In this document: positions 1 to 6,117 of the stretch, in pieces
How positions within the stretch are numbered: the first letter of the stretch is position 1
Layout of the letters: each line of letters begins with the position of its first letter
NCBI GenBank assembly: GCA_947470885.1
Contig: CANIXE010000060.1
Coordinates: 1 to 9,430, forward strand
Direction of reading: 5' to 3'
Origin: Planctomycetota bacterium
GTDB lineage: Bacteria; Planctomycetota; UBA11346
Length of the DNA: 9,430 nucleotides
Position numbers and translations under genes: made by a program
Notes under the pieces: generated by a model
What the model was told of the DNA's origin: nothing
Seen by the model: the letters and a program-made list of their open reading frames with translations, nothing else
Databases searched by the model: none

Positions 1-2
1 CC

Positions 3-674
3 CGGCGTTACTATGAGCAGGGCGCTGATGAATTGGTGTTTTATGACATCACCGCCTCGGCAGAGCAGCGTGGGCTATTTGTCGATGTCGTCCGCCGGGT
101 GGCGGATGCGATCTTCATTCCCTTCAGCGTCGGTGGTGGAATCCGCAGCGTGGAAGCGATGCATGCAGTCCTGATGGCTGGCGCAGAAAAGGTCAGCCTT
201 AATTCCCCGGCGGTTCGCAATCCCGGTTTGCTGACCGAGGGGGCCAGGGCCTTTGGTGCCCAGTGCGTGGTCCTGGGCATGGACGCGAAACGGGTGGCGC
301 CCACCGCGACGATCCCTTCGGGGTACGAAGTGGTCATCGACGGTGGACGTACGGCCACTGGGCGGGATGCGGTGGCCTGGGCCAAGGAAGCCGAATCCCT
401 TGGTGCTGGTGAAATTTGTTTGAATGCCATTGATACCGATGGCGTCCGTCAGGGGTATGAATTGAATATCACCCGGATGGTGGCCGATGCGGTGGGTATC
501 CCGGTGATCGCCAGTGGCGGTGGGGGTACGCCCCAGCACTTGGTGGAGGCGTTGACCGTGGGCAAGGCAGATGCCGCCTTGGTGGCGAGCATGGTCCATT
601 ACGGGGATTACACCGTGGCGGGCATCAAACGTGATCTCGCGACGGCGGGCGTGTCCGTTCGTCCGGCGGCCTGA
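3..674 (+). CDS. hisF: Imidazole glycerol phosphate synthase subunit HisF, 5'-truncated by the window
   Basis: HisF is the cyclase half of imidazole glycerol phosphate synthase. It uses ammonia delivered by HisH to convert PRFAR into imidazole glycerol phosphate and AICAR, in cytoplasmic histidine synthesis. The frame is open from base 3, and the first codons read RRYYEQGADELVFYDITAS, a standard HisF segment, so the gene starts before the window. Aligned from memory with Thermotoga maritima HisF, about 36 N-terminal residues are missing, including the first catalytic Asp (D11). The second catalytic Asp (D130 equivalent) is in MDAKRV, codon 282-284. Phosphate-binding loops are visible as VGGGIRS (near 130) and IASGGGGTP (near 510), and IDTDGVRQGYE lies between them. 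The gene ends normally at TGA 672-674. No other his gene is visible downstream. Identity is secure; an ATG at 33 is internal, not the start. Confidence 0.97.
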   Translation, partial: RRYYEQGADELVFYDITASAEQRGLFVDVVRRVADAIFIPFSVGGGIRSVEAMHAVLMAGAEKVSLNSPAVRNPGLLTEGARAFGAQCVVLGMDAKRVAPTATIPSGYEVVIDGGRTATGRDAVAWAKEAESLGAGEICLNAIDTDGVRQGYELNITRMVADAVGIPVIASGGGGTPQHLVEALTVGKADAALVASMVHYGDYTVAGIKRDLATAGVSVRPAA

Positions 675-693
675 CATGGATCGCTGATCCATG
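675..693 (+). promoter_or_regulatory. Perfect inverted repeat covering the hisF-marC gap and the marC start codon
   Basis: CATGGATC (675-682) and GATCCATG (686-693) are exact reverse complements separated by GCT. The hairpin would begin one base after the hisF stop and hold the marC ATG (691-693) in its 3' arm. There is no T-run, so it does not look like an intrinsic terminator. No Shine-Dalgarno sequence is evident before marC. A ribosome finishing hisF would cover and open the stem, so translational coupling is a reasonable inference, but it is untested. Confidence 0.5.
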
Positions 694-1326
694 GATATTG
701 CCGAACTCACCCGGTTGTTCGTCACGCTGTTCGTGATCATCAGCCCCCTCGGGGCGGTGCCGCTGTTCTTGGCGATGACGGTGACGGATTCCCTGGAACG
801 TCGCCGTCGAACCGGGTTGATCGCGGCAGTGACCACGACCATCACTCTGATCGCCGCTGCCCTGCTGGGGGATGCGGCGTTCCGATTCTTCGGGATCACC
901 TTGGATGCCTTCCGCATTGCCGGTGGGGTGATCCTGTTTTTGTATGCCCTGGACATGATCCAGATGCGTCAGACTCGGATGTCCACCACGGATCCTGAGA
1001 TGGAAGAAGGTGTTCAGCGCAGCGAAGTCGGGGTGATCCCCTTGGGCATCCCCATGCTTGCCGGCCCCGGTTCCATTACCTCGGTGCTAGTCATGCGCAT
1101 CCAGGGTGGCGAGGCAGGGCTGTGGCCCGTGCTGATCGCCGTTATCCTCGGCGGGCTCAGCGTCCTGGTGTGTTTCTGGTTTGCCGTAGCGATGCAGCGT
1201 TGGCTCACCCCGGTGCTGCTGGGCATCCTGCTGCGTCTAGAAGGCCTTCTGTTGGCCGCCATTGCGGTGCAAATGCTGATTGTCGGCCTAGGCGGGGCAT
1301 TCCCAGGGATTGTTCCCCGGGCGTGA
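691..1326 (+). CDS. MarC family integral membrane protein
   Basis: This is a 211-residue inner-membrane protein of the MarC family (UPF0056). The family was named from the E. coli mar locus, but marC has no confirmed role in antibiotic resistance, and some relatives are described as small neutral amino acid transporters. Substrate is therefore unknown here. Six hydrophobic segments are visible at about residues 5-28, 41-60, 70-90, 115-135, 145-168 and 183-203. Family hallmarks are ISPLGAVPLFLAMT near the N-terminus, IPLGIPMLAGPGSIT at about 116-130, and RLEGLLLAAIAVQMLIVGL at about 182-200. Length fits the family (about 200-220 aa). The ATG at 691 is chosen because the family begins just before the first membrane helix; an upstream ATG at 676 stops after three codons. 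It lies 16 bases after hisF and probably shares its transcript. Confidence 0.93.
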   Translation: MDIAELTRLFVTLFVIISPLGAVPLFLAMTVTDSLERRRRTGLIAAVTTTITLIAAALLGDAAFRFFGITLDAFRIAGGVILFLYALDMIQMRQTRMSTTDPEMEEGVQRSEVGVIPLGIPMLAGPGSITSVLVMRIQGGEAGLWPVLIAVILGGLSVLVCFWFAVAMQRWLTPVLLGILLRLEGLLLAAIAVQMLIVGLGGAFPGIVPRA

Positions 1327-1327
1327 T

Positions 1328-1891
1328 TCAGGGTTTGACGGGGGCGCACCAGCCCTCGGGTTCCCCCAGAGCGCTGATCTTCGTCGCGGGCATGTTTTGC
1401 GACCCGGAAGCCCGTTGGGATTGTTGCCGGTCGTCGTAGCCGCCGATGCCTTGCTGGGGCAGTGGTTCCCGGGCGCCGACCTGGTGGACTTCCTCCCAGG
1501 CGACCAGACTGGATGCCTTGCCAGGGGTCCGGTCTGCAGGGATCCGTGGCCGGTCGTCATAACCACCGATAGGTCCGGAAACCGGCGCCTGGATGTGGCC
1601 CGGCTTTTCGTCGTGGATGCTGGCGATGGTCACAGGCAGGAAATGTTGACCCGGCGGTTGGCAATCCACCCGGCTACGGTGGGTTTCATCCTCATTTTGT
1701 TCCCGGGCCGGTGGTCGGGCGGGGAGTTCGTACACTTCCTTGTCGCCGCGCCAAAACAGCCGTTCACCGAAGCCGAAGGATTCTTCGGACGAGGTTGGCA
1801 TGGACCGGGACTGGTAATAGGCGTTGTCCGCGCAGCCGCCAAGAGCGATGGCCAGCATCAGGAGGGAGCCGCCGACGGTGAGTGGACGCAT
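1328..1891 (-). CDS. Putative outer-membrane lipoprotein with two IGGYDDR repeats, function unknown
   Basis: I do not recognise this family. From the ATG at 1891 it is 187 residues. It begins MRPLTVGGSLLMLAIALGGC, a short basic n-region, a hydrophobic core, and a lipobox LGGC with the lipidated Cys at residue 20. Ala follows the Cys, not Asp, so an outer-membrane location is likely if the organism has a Lol-type system. The mature part is polar, rich in Pro, Gln, Arg, Asp and Glu, and looks largely disordered. IGGYDDR occurs at residues 108-114 and 149-155. The frame is open upstream to an ATG at 2014, and another ATG lies at 1900, but the signal peptide favours 1891. The + strand frame at 1310-1993 is a weaker rival that lacks any recognisable family. 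The gene converges on marC and diverges from the ABC operon. Confidence 0.68.
   Translation of the reverse strand: MRPLTVGGSLLMLAIALGGCADNAYYQSRSMPTSSEESFGFGERLFWRGDKEVYELPARPPAREQNEDETHRSRVDCQPPGQHFLPVTIASIHDEKPGHIQAPVSGPIGGYDDRPRIPADRTPGKASSLVAWEEVHQVGAREPLPQQGIGGYDDRQQSQRASGSQNMPATKISALGEPEGWCAPVKP
1427..1447 (-). repeat. IGGYDDR motif, copy 2 of the lipoprotein
   Basis: The codons encode IGGYDDR as ATC GGC GGC TAC GAC GAC CGG, residues 149-155 of the lipoprotein. The same heptapeptide occurs 41 residues earlier. The two copies use different synonymous codons in four positions, so the amino acids, not the DNA, have been kept. Confidence 0.75.
1550..1570 (-). repeat. IGGYDDR motif, copy 1 of the lipoprotein
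   Basis: The codons encode IGGYDDR as ATC GGT GGT TAT GAC GAC CGG, residues 108-114 of the lipoprotein, preceded by SGP. It matches copy 2 at 1427-1447 exactly in protein sequence. Confidence 0.75.
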
Positions 1892-1989
1892 GGGCGGCAT
1901 GACATGCGGCCCGGGCTGCGTCACAATGGGAAGGCCCTGCCGGGCCGGGGTGGTGTTGCGCACGGCGGACCGGGCTACGCTGCCCACCC
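1892..1989. promoter_or_regulatory. Divergent intergenic region between the lipoprotein gene and the ABC operon
   Basis: These 98 bases separate two divergent start codons (1891 on -, 1990 on +), so promoters for both directions should lie here or in the adjacent 5' coding ends. I could not find a convincing -35/-10 pair with normal spacing on either strand. The region holds a 5-bp GC stem, GGCCC (1933-1937) and GGGCC (1942-1946), with loop TGCC, and a near-palindrome AGCCCGGGCT-like element at about 1906-1919. Neither has a T-run. No clear Shine-Dalgarno sequence precedes either start. Confidence 0.4.
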
Positions 1990-2865
1990 ATGACCGTCCC
2001 GACGCCTGCCGCAACTCCGGTCCTCCGCACTGTCGGTCTTGGCAAGACCTACCACGATTTCTGGGGCCGGCCCCGGGTCCAGGCCCTGGCCGGGTTGGAT
2101 CTGGAGGTCGCCCCCGGCGAGGTATTCGGCCTTCTTGGGCCGAACGGTTCCGGCAAGACGACCACCATCAAGCTCCTCCTGGGCCTGTTGTCGCCCACCA
2201 AGGGGGAGGCCTTTGTGTTTGGTCGGGATCCCGGCGACCAGGATGCGAAACGACGGATCGGCTACCTGCCCGAAGAAACTTATCTCTACCGCTTCCTTGA
2301 TGCTGAGGAGACCCTGGCCTTTTTCGGCCGGTTGTTCGGTCTGCCCAGCGCCCTCATCAAGTCCCGGACCGACGAGCTGATCAAGCTGGTGGGCCTGGAT
2401 CACGCCCGTAAGCGCCGCCTGGGGGAATACAGCAAGGGCATGGCCCGGCGCCTGGGCCTGGCCCAGACCCTGATCAACGACCCCGCCCTGGTAATCCTTG
2501 ATGAGCCCACCAGCGGCCTGGATCCCATCGGTTCGGCGGAAGTGAAGGACTTGATCATCCGCCTGAAACAGGCTGGAAAGACCGTCCTGTTATGCAGCCA
2601 CCTGCTGGCGGATGTGGAGGACGTCTGCGACCGCATCGCCATTCTTCACCAAGGTGTGCTCCGGGAGCTTGGTCCCGTGGATGCGCTTCTTCGGGCGGAT
2701 GACCGGATCCAGGTCGAACTCAAAGGTCCCAATGCCGAGCAATTGGCGGCGATCCGCAATGCAGCGGGTTCCAGCTTGGTGTCCGTGGCTCCTCCCCGGG
2801 AACGCCTGGAATCCCATTTCCGGCGGATCATCACCGAGGCCAAGGGCGGGGGCAGCAAGCCGTGA
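1990..2865 (+). CDS. ABC transporter ATP-binding protein (ABC-2 / CcmA-NosF-like class)
   Basis: This 291-residue cytoplasmic ATPase should power the permease encoded next. Motifs in order: Walker A GPNGSGKT (residues 50-57); LPEE at about 93-96 in place of the classical Q-loop glutamine, a variation common in this exporter-type class; the signature YSKGM (147-151) replacing LSGGQ; Walker B ALVILDE (166-172) with the catalytic Glu at 172; D-loop SGLD; and the switch His H204 in LLCSHLL. A C-terminal stretch of about 75 residues after the nucleotide-binding core is typical for ATPases paired with ABC-2 permeases. The ATG at 1990 is the first start in frame and leaves a normal N-terminal strand ahead of Walker A. 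Its stop TGA overlaps the GTG of the permease by four bases, so the two are probably made in stoichiometric coupling. The substrate cannot be told from sequence. Confidence 0.95.
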   Translation: MTVPTPAATPVLRTVGLGKTYHDFWGRPRVQALAGLDLEVAPGEVFGLLGPNGSGKTTTIKLLLGLLSPTKGEAFVFGRDPGDQDAKRRIGYLPEETYLYRFLDAEETLAFFGRLFGLPSALIKSRTDELIKLVGLDHARKRRLGEYSKGMARRLGLAQTLINDPALVILDEPTSGLDPIGSAEVKDLIIRLKQAGKTVLLCSHLLADVEDVCDRIAILHQGVLRELGPVDALLRADDRIQVELKGPNAEQLAAIRNAAGSSLVSVAPPRERLESHFRRIITEAKGGGSKP

Positions 2866-4169
2866 GCCAGCTGGTAGGCATCTATGCCATTGCCGCCTTG
2901 AGCATCCGCGAGGCGGTACGTCAGCGGTTGTGGCTGCCGTTCGCCGCCGGTGCGGGGCTGCTCATGGCCATCGGTCTGCGCCTGGGGGCGGTGGATGATT
3001 CCGCCAAGCTGAAACTGGCGGTGGTGGGGATCACCGCAGTCATCGGTTTCGTCACCGTGCTGCTGTCGATCCTCGTGGCCGCCGGTCAGGTACGCCGGGA
3101 CCTGGACGCCCGGGTTGCCTACCTGCTGTTCGCCAAGCCCCTCAGCCGTTGGGCCTACGTGGTGGGCCGTTGGCTGGGGGTCATGGGTATCCTCACGGCA
3201 GGCATGCTGGCCTTGGCGGTGGTGGGCACCCTGGTGATGTCGACGGTGTTCCCGGCCCTGCCCCAGATGCGGGATGTTCACAAGGTGGTCGCCTGGGAGG
3301 AAGTCAGCCCCCTGGGTGAACCCATCACCATCACCGATGACAGCAGCCGGCGGATGCTCTCCGGTCAACCCGGTGGAGGCATCCGTTGGACCATCGCCGG
3401 CCTGCCCACCGAGGGCCCCCAAGACGGCCTGGAGCTGCTGGTGCGGGTCCAGGTCCGGGGTGTCGGCGACCAGATGGCGCTGGAGGAAAGTCTCGTGTCC
3501 GTGACCGCCGCCCCCGGCAAGGGCGGGCAACGGTTGCTGAGCCTGGATCCCGCCTCGCCCTATGGTTTTGGCACCGACGGGGCCAAGCCCGGTCCCGGTC
3601 AGGTGGTGCTTCGCCACCGGGATTCCAGCCGGAATGACATGGTCCAGGATTTCGCCCGCCTGCGCCTGACCCCGGATGTCATCGCCCCTGATGGCACCAC
3701 GATCATTCAGATCACCCGCTTGGATTCCCGGAGCACCTTGGTGCTCACCCGGAATGCCACGGTGCTGGTGGCCCGGCCCGGCGGCGGCTTTCTGCTGAAC
3801 CTGGTGCGGGGTGGCCTGGTGCTGATGGCCTCGGCGGGATTGCTGGCGGCGGGAACCTTGCTGGTGGCCACGGTCAGCAACATCGGTGTGACCCTCTTGG
3901 CGGGACTTACGATGTTCTTCGCCGGCAATGCCCTGTGGACGATCCAGGACACCCTGGCCTATGAAAAGCTCTCGGCGCCGGTGGCCCGGTTGCTCCAGCT
4001 GGCCCAGGTGCTGTTGCCGGATTTCGACCGTTTCAGCGTGGCCGCCAATCTGGCTGCCAGCCAATCGATTCCCTGGACGGCGGTAGGAGCGGCGTGGATG
4101 TACTTTGGACTCTACGCTGTGGTCTTCCTCGTGCTGGCCTGGTTCAGCTTGGCCCGGAAGGAACTATGA
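2862..4169 (+). CDS. ABC-2-like permease with a large extracytoplasmic loop
   Basis: This 435-residue membrane protein is the expected partner of the preceding ATPase. Six hydrophobic segments lie at about residues 24-42, 52-74, 103-129, 311-337, 341-358 and 405-430. Between TM2 and TM3 sits RRDLDARVAYLLFAKPLSR, the cytoplasmic region with a kPLsR motif common in ABC-2 permeases, which places the N-terminus inside. The roughly 180 residues between TM3 and TM4 (131-307) then face outward; they are polar, lack Cys, and have alternating beta-like segments. Near the C-terminus LLPDFDRFSV is another ABC-2-type motif. The GTG start at 2862 overlaps the ATPase stop (GTGA) and has GGCGGGGG about ten bases upstream. 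Ordinary ABC-2 permeases of about 250 residues lack this loop. Transported substrate is unknown. Confidence 0.85.
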   Translation: MSQLVGIYAIAALSIREAVRQRLWLPFAAGAGLLMAIGLRLGAVDDSAKLKLAVVGITAVIGFVTVLLSILVAAGQVRRDLDARVAYLLFAKPLSRWAYVVGRWLGVMGILTAGMLALAVVGTLVMSTVFPALPQMRDVHKVVAWEEVSPLGEPITITDDSSRRMLSGQPGGGIRWTIAGLPTEGPQDGLELLVRVQVRGVGDQMALEESLVSVTAAPGKGGQRLLSLDPASPYGFGTDGAKPGPGQVVLRHRDSSRNDMVQDFARLRLTPDVIAPDGTTIIQITRLDSRSTLVLTRNATVLVARPGGGFLLNLVRGGLVLMASAGLLAAGTLLVATVSNIGVTLLAGLTMFFAGNALWTIQDTLAYEKLSAPVARLLQLAQVLLPDFDRFSVAANLAASQSIPWTAVGAAWMYFGLYAVVFLVLAWFSLARKEL

Positions 4170-5230
4170 ACCCTGGTCCCAGGATCCTCGTTGCCGGCCT
4201 CACCTGCCTGGTCGCCGCCCAGGCTCTGGCCTGGTGGGTCATCGCCCCTCGCCGGCAGGAGCTGGCGCCCCAGCAAGAAATCTTTGCGGCCCTGACCCCG
4301 GGGGAATTCGCAGGCACTTTGATGCTGGGCGGGTTCCGTGGTCTGGCTTGCGATCTTCTGTGGATGCGCGCTGATTCGGCCAAACAGAACGGTCGTTTCT
4401 ACGAAAGCGTGGCCTTGTTCCAGGCGATCAGTCGGATTCAGCCCCGGTTCGAACAGCCTTGGCAATACATGGCCTGGGACTTGGCTTACAACCTCAGCCA
4501 TGAGGTGGAGGATCGCCGGGCCAAGTGGTCATGGATCCAGGCGGGCATTGAAACCGCCATTCGGGGGTTCGAACGCAATCCCCACAGCGAAAAGCTGCTG
4601 CGCCACCTGGCCTGGCTTTTCCACCACAAGGGCGATTTGTTCCATGATGAAGTGGAGGCGGCAAAGTGGGCTCCCGTGCTGGCTCCGGTCCTCGCCGAAG
4701 TGAATCGCCAGGTCCTGCCGGCCTACCGCCACGAGCAGCCCCCGGAACCCGGGGCCAGCAATTTCGCTATTTCCGCCCTGCTCTACCGCTGCTGTATAGC
4801 CCTGGCGGATGGCCGAACCGATGGCCATGGTTATCTGTCCGCCCAGTTCGTCCGGCGGATGATCCCCTTGGCCCTGGAATCCGATGGCAACATCCGGCGC
4901 AACCAGGGGCGGCATCTGGTGGCCCTCAAGGCCTACCTGGACTCCTTGAAGGCCTGGCAGGAGGTCCGCACCTGGAACGAAGGTACGCCGAAGAACGAGG
5001 GTGACGCCAATCAGCGGTCGGTGAGCGCTGCCAGCTATGAACGGAACGAGGGCCGGTTGCGGCGCAAGACCGCCCGCTTGGCTGAGGATCTGGCCAAAAA
5101 TCCCGAGACCGGCAGCCGCTGCGCCCAGGCCATCCTTGACCGGGATTATGCCATCGTGGACCGGGAACTCCTGCGTCCGGTATGGAAGGACGTCGCGAAT
5201 CATCAGCGATTGCGCTGGCTCGACGAATGA
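4166..5230 (+). CDS. Membrane-anchored helical-repeat (TPR-like) protein of the ABC module
   Basis: This 354-residue protein starts at the ATG overlapping the permease stop (ATGA), with GGAAGGA at 4156-4162 as ribosome site; an in-frame ATG at 4094 lies well inside the permease and lacks this context. Residues 7-27 form one hydrophobic segment after a short basic start, so it is either a signal anchor or an uncleaved signal; no lipobox or clear cleavage site is visible. The rest is helical. GGFRGLACDLLWMRADSAKQ (55-74), then IQPRFEQPWQYMAWDLAYN (91-109), and a second helical pair near 124-155 resemble TPR-type repeats that I recall from PVC-group proteins encoded beside similar ABC permeases. 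The C-terminal half (185-354) has charged helices and no known motif. By inference it faces the periplasm and assists the transporter; its function is not established. Confidence 0.75.
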   Translation: MNPGPRILVAGLTCLVAAQALAWWVIAPRRQELAPQQEIFAALTPGEFAGTLMLGGFRGLACDLLWMRADSAKQNGRFYESVALFQAISRIQPRFEQPWQYMAWDLAYNLSHEVEDRRAKWSWIQAGIETAIRGFERNPHSEKLLRHLAWLFHHKGDLFHDEVEAAKWAPVLAPVLAEVNRQVLPAYRHEQPPEPGASNFAISALLYRCCIALADGRTDGHGYLSAQFVRRMIPLALESDGNIRRNQGRHLVALKAYLDSLKAWQEVRTWNEGTPKNEGDANQRSVSAASYERNEGRLRRKTARLAEDLAKNPETGSRCAQAILDRDYAIVDRELLRPVWKDVANHQRLRWLDE

Positions 5231-6117
5231 GCGTGGTCGCCATCGGCAAATTCGACGCCCTTCATCGCGGGCACCGGCTGCTGGTGGAGACCGCGCGCCG
5301 TCTGGGTCCGCCGGTGATGCTGCGTTTTGAGGGCATGGCCGAGGCCCTGGGTTGGGCGCCTCGTCTGCCCCTCCTCGCCCCGGCGGATCGCCTGGAAGTG
5401 TTGGCGGATTGGTCGGTCCAGGAGGTCACCCTGCCCTTTGCGCAGATCCGTAGCCTGGAGCCTCGGCAGTTCATCGCAGTTCTCCGGGAACGCGTGGATC
5501 CCACCGCGCTGGTCATCGGCGAGGACTTTCGTGGTGGGCCACAGCGGGCGTACGCGGCGGGGGATTTTGCTGCCGCCGCCAAGGTCCAGGGCCTGGCGAC
5601 GGTGATCATGCCTTTGCTGGAGGACCACGGCGTCGTGTCCTCCAGCCGTATCCGTGGCTTGCTGGCGGATGGATGCGTGGATCTCGCGGCGGGCCTGTTG
5701 GGCCGACCCCATCGCACGGCGGGAACCGTTATCGCCGGGGATGGCCGGGGGCGTTCCATCGGTGTGCCCACTGCCAATCTCACCTCCTGGGAAAGCGTGA
5801 TTCCCGGGCCGGGGGTCTACGCCGCCTGGGCCTGGCTTGCCGGCCGGCGCATTCCTGCGGTGCTGAACATTGGCCGTCAGCCCACCATCGGCGCCGACCG
5901 GCCAGCGAACGTTGAAACCCACCTCATCGACTGGTCTGGGGATGCCTACGGCCAGCGTCTTGCCCTGGACCTGGTGATCCGTCTCCGGGCTGAACGCAAA
6001 TTCCCCGGTCTGGACGCCCTGGTGGCCCAGATCCGTCAGGACATTGCCGACGCCCGTTGTGCTCTTGCGTTCGTTCCCGAAAAAGCCCCCGAAAAAGCCC
6101 CTGGAATGCCCCTATGA
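5227..6117 (+). CDS. ribF: Bifunctional riboflavin kinase / FMN adenylyltransferase
   Basis: RibF phosphorylates riboflavin to FMN and then adenylylates FMN to FAD in the cytoplasm. Of 296 residues, the N-terminal adenylyltransferase domain shows GKFDALHRGH (7-16, the nucleotidyl-transferase HxGH motif), GEDFRGG (98-104) and SSSRIR (138-143). The C-terminal flavokinase domain shows GDGRGRSIGVPTANL (171-185), PGPGVYA (193-199), NIGRQPTIG (214-222) and the catalytic Glu of VETHL (E230). Oddities: the domain starts only six residues before the GxFD motif; the consensus GNFDGVH reads GKFDALH; and the usual PHP-type segment after the second strand is replaced by RFEGMAEALGW. The kinase half looks intact. 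The ATG at 5227 overlaps the upstream stop (ATGA) and lacks a good Shine-Dalgarno site; an ATG at 5182 is in frame but is buried in the previous gene. The tail carries a PEKA duplication. Confidence 0.93.
   Translation: MSVVAIGKFDALHRGHRLLVETARRLGPPVMLRFEGMAEALGWAPRLPLLAPADRLEVLADWSVQEVTLPFAQIRSLEPRQFIAVLRERVDPTALVIGEDFRGGPQRAYAAGDFAAAAKVQGLATVIMPLLEDHGVVSSSRIRGLLADGCVDLAAGLLGRPHRTAGTVIAGDGRGRSIGVPTANLTSWESVIPGPGVYAAWAWLAGRRIPAVLNIGRQPTIGADRPANVETHLIDWSGDAYGQRLALDLVIRLRAERKFPGLDALVAQIRQDIADARCALAFVPEKAPEKAPGMPL
6076..6099 (+). repeat. Exact 12-base tandem duplication in the ribF 3' end
   Basis: CCCGAAAAAGCC occurs twice in direct succession (6076-6087 and 6088-6099) and encodes PEKAPEKA at RibF residues 284-291, after the flavokinase fold. 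The A5 runs in each copy make slippage a plausible origin. It lies just before the mrp start at 6114. Confidence 0.9.

Noticed and set aside
1921..1929. TCACAAT resembling half of a CRP-type site in the divergent region
   Set aside because: There is no matching TGTGA half at the required spacing; a single pentamer is expected by chance.
1933..1946. GC stem GGCCC-TGCC-GGGCC considered as a terminator
   Set aside because: It has only five pairs and no T-run on either strand, and it lies upstream of both divergent genes, where a terminator would not be expected.
1956..1981. Possible promoter for the ABC operon: TTGCGC (1956-1961) and TACGCT (1976-1981)
   Set aside because: The spacer is only 14 bases and both hexamers are poor matches, so it is not a credible housekeeping promoter.
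1310..1993. A 227-codon + strand frame opposite the lipoprotein gene
   Set aside because: It overlaps the end of marC, shows no domain or signal, and the - strand frame has a textbook lipoprotein signal peptide and a repeated motif. Some doubt remains because the region is weakly constrained.
2646..4064. A 472-codon open frame on the - strand opposite the permease
   Set aside because: Its protein is Gly/His/Gln-rich without any family motif, as expected for the shadow of a GC-rich gene, whereas the + strand frame has six membrane segments and ABC-2 motifs and overlaps its neighbours correctly.
5182..5226. An upstream in-frame ATG giving RibF 15 extra residues
   Set aside because: The added residues lie within the coding end of the preceding gene and are not RibF-like; the ATGA overlap at 5227 matches the pattern of the neighbouring junctions.
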